NCBI GenBank assembly: GCA_016929815.1
Contig: JAFGIC010000375.1
Location: 1-18,346 of the forward strand
Direction: 5' to 3'
DNA length: 18,346 bases
DNA from: Deltaproteobacteria bacterium
GTDB taxonomy: Bacteria; Desulfobacterota; DSM-4660; Desulfatiglandales; HGW-15
The position numbers and the translations under genes are program-made. The notes beneath the pieces are model-generated. The model saw nothing but the letters and a program-made list of their open reading frames with translations. It searched no databases and had not been told where the DNA came from. Positions 15,711 through 18,346 of the stretch are shown one piece after another; position 1 is the first letter of the stretch; each line of letters opens with the position of its first letter.

Positions 15711-16051
15711 ATAAATTCAAAAGGCACTGTCCCTGAATTTTTAAACTGATGCGTCTCATTATCCTTTATATAGATGTAATCCCCCTGTTCAAGCTTATGC
15801 GCTTTCCCGTTTTCATCCATTACCAATCCATTGCCTGCCTCTATCTTCACCAGGTGAGGGAAGTCATGGCTGTGACGGGGCGTTGCCCCTCCTGGCTCAA
15901 TGCTGAAATAGCGAAGGACTATCTCCTTTGATCCGTCGGAAGGCCCCAATACTATACGTTTTTTGACATGCGTGATCCCGCTTACATCAAAGGCAGGCGC
16001 ATCACTTAATCTTTTAATATTCACTGGTTGCTCCTTTCTAACAAATGTCAA
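15671..16051 (-). CDS. Single-domain cupin protein
   Basis: This 126-residue protein has the cupin fold: motif 1 GGATPRHSHDFPHLVKIEAGNG (family residues His60, His62, His66 and Glu71 approximately, the metal ligands) and motif 2 GDYIYIKDNETHQFKNSG. The family includes metal-dependent dioxygenases, isomerases and small-molecule sensors; the role here is unknown. Its ATG overlaps the stop of the zinc-ribbon gene by 4 bases (ATGA), so the two are translationally coupled and probably work together. The apparent C-terminus GRGEGLVS may be normal, but the coding-like sequence past the stop in another frame leaves a frameshift possible. Confidence 0.9.
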   Translation of the reverse strand: MTFVRKEQPVNIKRLSDAPAFDVSGITHVKKRIVLGPSDGSKEIVLRYFSIEPGGATPRHSHDFPHLVKIEAGNGLVMDENGKAHKLEQGDYIYIKDNETHQFKNSGTVPFEFICIVPGRGEGLVS

Positions 16052-16335
16052 TCCGGCATGGGCATCTTTTCAGGCTCGCATAAAAGTCCGGGATTCACCG
16101 CGACCTGGCCGCATTTGGCACACCTGTAACGGTTGTTATTTTTCCTGTTATGGCAGAATTCCGGCGGGTTCATGCTCTTTGTCCCGCACCAGTCTGCCTT
16201 GGTTCCCTGCCCCTGCACCCGGCAGATCTCAGTCGGATCAAGTGATACAGCCCCGCAATTGGCGCATATGAATGCCCTCGTATCCTTTGGAAAGGGCACA
16301 TGTTTTAAGGTCCTTCTTAAATTTTTGTCTTTCAT
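16048..16335 (-). CDS. Eight-cysteine double zinc-ribbon-like protein
   Basis: This 95-residue protein has Cys at 24, 27, 38, 50, 61, 72, 75 and 86. The first half (CANCGAVSLDPTEIC, 24-38) and last part (CAKCGQVAVNPGLLC, 72-86) are clear copies of one another, C-x2-C-x10-C, with Cys50 and Cys61-His62 between. The pattern fits two zinc- or iron-sulfur-binding sites. The protein is basic at the N-terminus (KDKNLRRTLKH), with no signal peptide. I do not recognise a named family and cannot give a function; rubredoxin-like electron transfer or nucleic-acid binding are possible. GGAGGG upstream supports the start. Its end overlaps the cupin start by 4 bases. Confidence 0.85.
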   Translation of the reverse strand: MKDKNLRRTLKHVPFPKDTRAFICANCGAVSLDPTEICRVQGQGTKADWCGTKSMNPPEFCHNRKNNNRYRCAKCGQVAVNPGLLCEPEKMPMPD

Positions 16336-16435
16336 AATCCCGCCCTCCTTCCAGGTTCCGTCCCTTCATGGGACTCTCTCTATATTATTCACATTCCCAC
16401 AGTTGTTGTCCTTTCAGAACCTCAAAATCCTGGCG

Positions 16436-16466
16436 CCCGGACATCGGAATGATGCCGATATCCGGG
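16436..16466 (-). terminator. 12-bp stem-loop downstream of the beta-helix gene
   Basis: CCCGGACATCGG (16436-16447) pairs with CCGATATCCGGG (16455-16466) around a 7-nt loop. All 12 pairs form in RNA, one of them as G-U. It starts 28 nt past the beta-helix gene stop. The minus-strand transcript has no U-run right after the stem, so it may be a factor-dependent or partial terminator, or an mRNA end stabiliser, before the zinc-ribbon gene. Confidence 0.55.
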
Positions 16467-16493
16467 GAAATATATTTTCATGAAACAGACATG

Positions 16494-18311
16494 CTACTTC
16501 CTTGGTGTCAGTTTTCCTCCTTTGGCCAGGGAATAGGTCCTGCCCTTGAGCTCTTTTGCAGCGTCTTTGTCATAATATACCGTATGGCCATTTCCTATGA
16601 TGTTCTTAACGCTGCTGCCGGATATCCCTTCTTTATTGCTCAGGCTTGTCAGGGTTGAATCTCCTGTTACATCCCATGCGCTTCCGGATTCAAGAGTCAA
16701 TGCCGCGCCTTCAATCCTGCCCGTCAGGTTTGTATCGCGAAGTGTTACATTAAGTGTGCTGCCCTCTTCCACAACCATGTCGCCGACCAGGTCTTCACCT
16801 TCCACAGTGAAGTTGCCTGCGCTCTCTTCGGAGACGTTTATGATCTCACCGTTGCTTCCGGTAATCCTGGCGCCGCCCTTTACAATGATATCCGAAGATA
16901 TGCTTGCCATCTGAAAACCGCCTGCCATACCACCTGGAGCGCCTGCGCCTTCAGGCATGCCGCCCATCTGAGCCCCACCCTGACCTCCGGGAGCGGCCCC
17001 GCCGGGCATCCCACTCATCTGGCCGTCCGGAGCGCCTCCATCAGGCATGCCGCCCGTCTGGCCTCCGGGCGCTCCGCCTCCGGGCATTCCGCCCATCTGA
17101 CCTCCGCCAGGGGCGCCGCCCTGACCGCCCGCGGCGCCGCCGCCCATCCTGCCCCTGCCGGGACCGGCTATAACCATGATTCCAGGGCCGTTTGCCCCTT
17201 TAATCTCTCCCCCTGTAACAGTCATCGTACCGCCCGAGCAGGACAGACCTGCGGTATAGCCCGTAACAACTGAACTGGTCAATGTTACTATAGCCCCTGT
17301 TGTCATAAGCCCGCCCTCCCCTGTTTTTGCGTAAAGGAAGGAGTCCGTAATCTTGAATATGCTCTTTGTACCAATCGCGTAAAAACCTGGAGATGCCCTC
17401 CCTTCCGTATAGGTCTTGACCCGGGTCGCATATACGGAACCGTCTCCCGTGTCATTTGAAAGGGCAGCGCCCCCGCTCTGTCCCGCGGTGTAGATATCCG
17501 CGTCTTCTATGATAACCTCTCCCAGGTATGTAGTGTCCACCCCATGGGCTGCACCGCCTAGGCACCTTATCTTGACATTATACAGCTCAACAAGGGACCC
17601 CTCACCGTGTGCAAAGGCCCCATTGGCGCCTGACCCTGTCGTGGTTATCATGCAGTTATCGATCTTTATCTTTGCGCCGTTCTCCGCAAGAACGCCCGCG
17701 TTCACTCCCACGGCGCTGCTTAAGCCTGTGGCATTGGAATTGCCGTTTGTATAGATCATTGAATCGGCCAGGGAAAAAACGCCTCCATCAGTGACCTTAA
17801 CGCCTGACTGATTGGTTCCCGATGCAATAATGGTCTGCCTCGAATTACCGGAAGCCCCTCCAACCTGGTAGTACAAAGACGGCCCTCCCGCGTTTATCAC
17901 GGCTAGGGCTACAGGCGGGCTTTCAACACCATCCATGCCCGCGGTTATCTCAACCTTGACCCCGGCCGAATCTGTCATGGCCGAACCGTGTGTGTTCTTA
18001 GGAGAAACAGGGCTGACAAGCCCTGATTCCGATATGGCAGCGACCGCGGTATCTGAGACAGCCCATTTCACCTTTGAACTCAGGTTAGCTGTTGAACCGT
18101 CGGCATAGATGCCGGTTGCCGTAAACTGGAGTGTTTCACCCAGAAATAATTTATCAGGGGCATCCGGCTTAAGGGTGATGGAAGAAAGAACAGAGGCAGG
18201 TGCTGAGGCCTGTCCGGATTCTGCTGCGAATAAGACAGATGCAAACCCGACCGACAAGATTAAAATTAAAATCAAACAAAAAACTGACCGACATCTAAAC
18301 CCGCTTTTCAT
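16494..18311 (-). CDS. Secreted Ig-like / right-handed beta-helix protein with Gly-rich segment
   Basis: This 605-residue protein has a signal peptide (about 1-30, LILILILSVGFASVLFAA). Residues about 42-140 form a bacterial Ig-like group 2 domain (LGETLQFTATGIYADGSTANLSSKVKW-type, then AAISESGLVSP). Residues about 145-382 and 468-605 read as parallel beta-helix rungs: short repeats with Gly, Asn and Val such as KIKIDNCMITTTGSGANG, EVIIEDADIYTAG and TLNVTLRDTNLTGRIEG. A Gly/Pro/Met/Gln segment (383-466) interrupts the helix. No autotransporter barrel, anchor motif or catalytic site is visible, so it is probably a surface or extracellular adhesin-like or polysaccharide-binding protein. AAGGAGGGT before the ATG supports the start. 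The promoter lies outside the window. Confidence 0.85.
   Translation of the reverse strand: MKSGFRCRSVFCLILILILSVGFASVLFAAESGQASAPASVLSSITLKPDAPDKLFLGETLQFTATGIYADGSTANLSSKVKWAVSDTAVAAISESGLVSPVSPKNTHGSAMTDSAGVKVEITAGMDGVESPPVALAVINAGGPSLYYQVGGASGNSRQTIIASGTNQSGVKVTDGGVFSLADSMIYTNGNSNATGLSSAVGVNAGVLAENGAKIKIDNCMITTTGSGANGAFAHGEGSLVELYNVKIRCLGGAAHGVDTTYLGEVIIEDADIYTAGQSGGAALSNDTGDGSVYATRVKTYTEGRASPGFYAIGTKSIFKITDSFLYAKTGEGGLMTTGAIVTLTSSVVTGYTAGLSCSGGTMTVTGGEIKGANGPGIMVIAGPGRGRMGGGAAGGQGGAPGGGQMGGMPGGGAPGGQTGGMPDGGAPDGQMSGMPGGAAPGGQGGAQMGGMPEGAGAPGGMAGGFQMASISSDIIVKGGARITGSNGEIINVSEESAGNFTVEGEDLVGDMVVEEGSTLNVTLRDTNLTGRIEGAALTLESGSAWDVTGDSTLTSLSNKEGISGSSVKNIIGNGHTVYYDKDAAKELKGRTYSLAKGGKLTPRK
16914..17165 (-). 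repeat. Gly/Pro/Met-rich repeat segment of the beta-helix protein
   Basis: About 84 codons encode irregular repeats of the type GGMPGGGAPGGQ, with Met at roughly regular spacing (about every 3, 10 or 13 residues). The DNA is GC-rich and internally repetitive (GGCATGCC, GCCTCCGG). It resembles the inserts in the two oxidoreductases. Confidence 0.85.
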
Positions 18312-18346
18312 GTGAGTACCCTCCTTGATTAAATGTTATGATTTCT

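Overview
The window is from a Gram-negative bacterium. It carries a TonB-dependent outer-membrane receptor, a lipid A-type acyltransferase, Tat-exported flavoproteins and a predicted outer-membrane barrel. The two-domain universal stress protein style, the exported iron-sulfur flavoproteins and a CACAGAG-type intergenic inverted repeat suggest an anaerobic lineage such as Desulfobacterota or Nitrospirota. That placement is inference. I see no tRNA, rRNA, CRISPR array, transposase or phage gene.

Left block (228-7634, all minus strand): a TonB-dependent receptor, then two tandem paralogous FMN/4Fe-4S/FAD oxidoreductases of the Old Yellow Enzyme / 2,4-dienoyl-CoA reductase / trimethylamine dehydrogenase superfamily, then a small DUF5661-like protein. 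Gaps are 74-109 bp, each gene has a good Shine-Dalgarno site, and nothing interrupts the direction, so this looks like one operon. Both oxidoreductases have twin-arginine signal peptides, which is unusual for enzymes of a family that is normally cytoplasmic and NAD(P)H-fed. The model suggested is outer-membrane uptake of a compound followed by its reduction in the periplasm.

Control region (7635-7972): a perfect 36-bp palindrome containing GGTG-N16-CACC lies between outward-facing promoter elements (TTGACA on both sides). It sits between the receptor operon and a divergent operon encoding a YtrA-subfamily GntR repressor, an ABC ATPase and a polytopic permease (7973-10701). The motif matches the operator I recall for YtrA regulators, so the repressor probably controls both directions and ties the exporter or sensor ABC system to the receptor/reductase operon. 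A secreted, probably beta-barrel protein with its own strong promoter follows (10877-11773).

Middle block (11799-14677): a universal stress protein with a strong promoter, an EntS-like MFS exporter, and an LpxL/HtrB-family acyltransferase. These look like ordinary housekeeping or accessory genes. A nested inverted-repeat element (14689-14797) fills the convergent gap after the acyltransferase.

Right block (14799-18311, all minus strand): a secreted Ig-like plus beta-helix protein with a long Gly/Pro/Met-rich segment, an eight-cysteine double zinc-ribbon protein translationally coupled to a cupin, and a transglutaminase-like protein. Past the cupin stop there is coding-like sequence in another frame. 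The same kind of GGMPGG-rich low-complexity segment occurs in the beta-helix protein and in both oxidoreductases, which links the two ends of the window.
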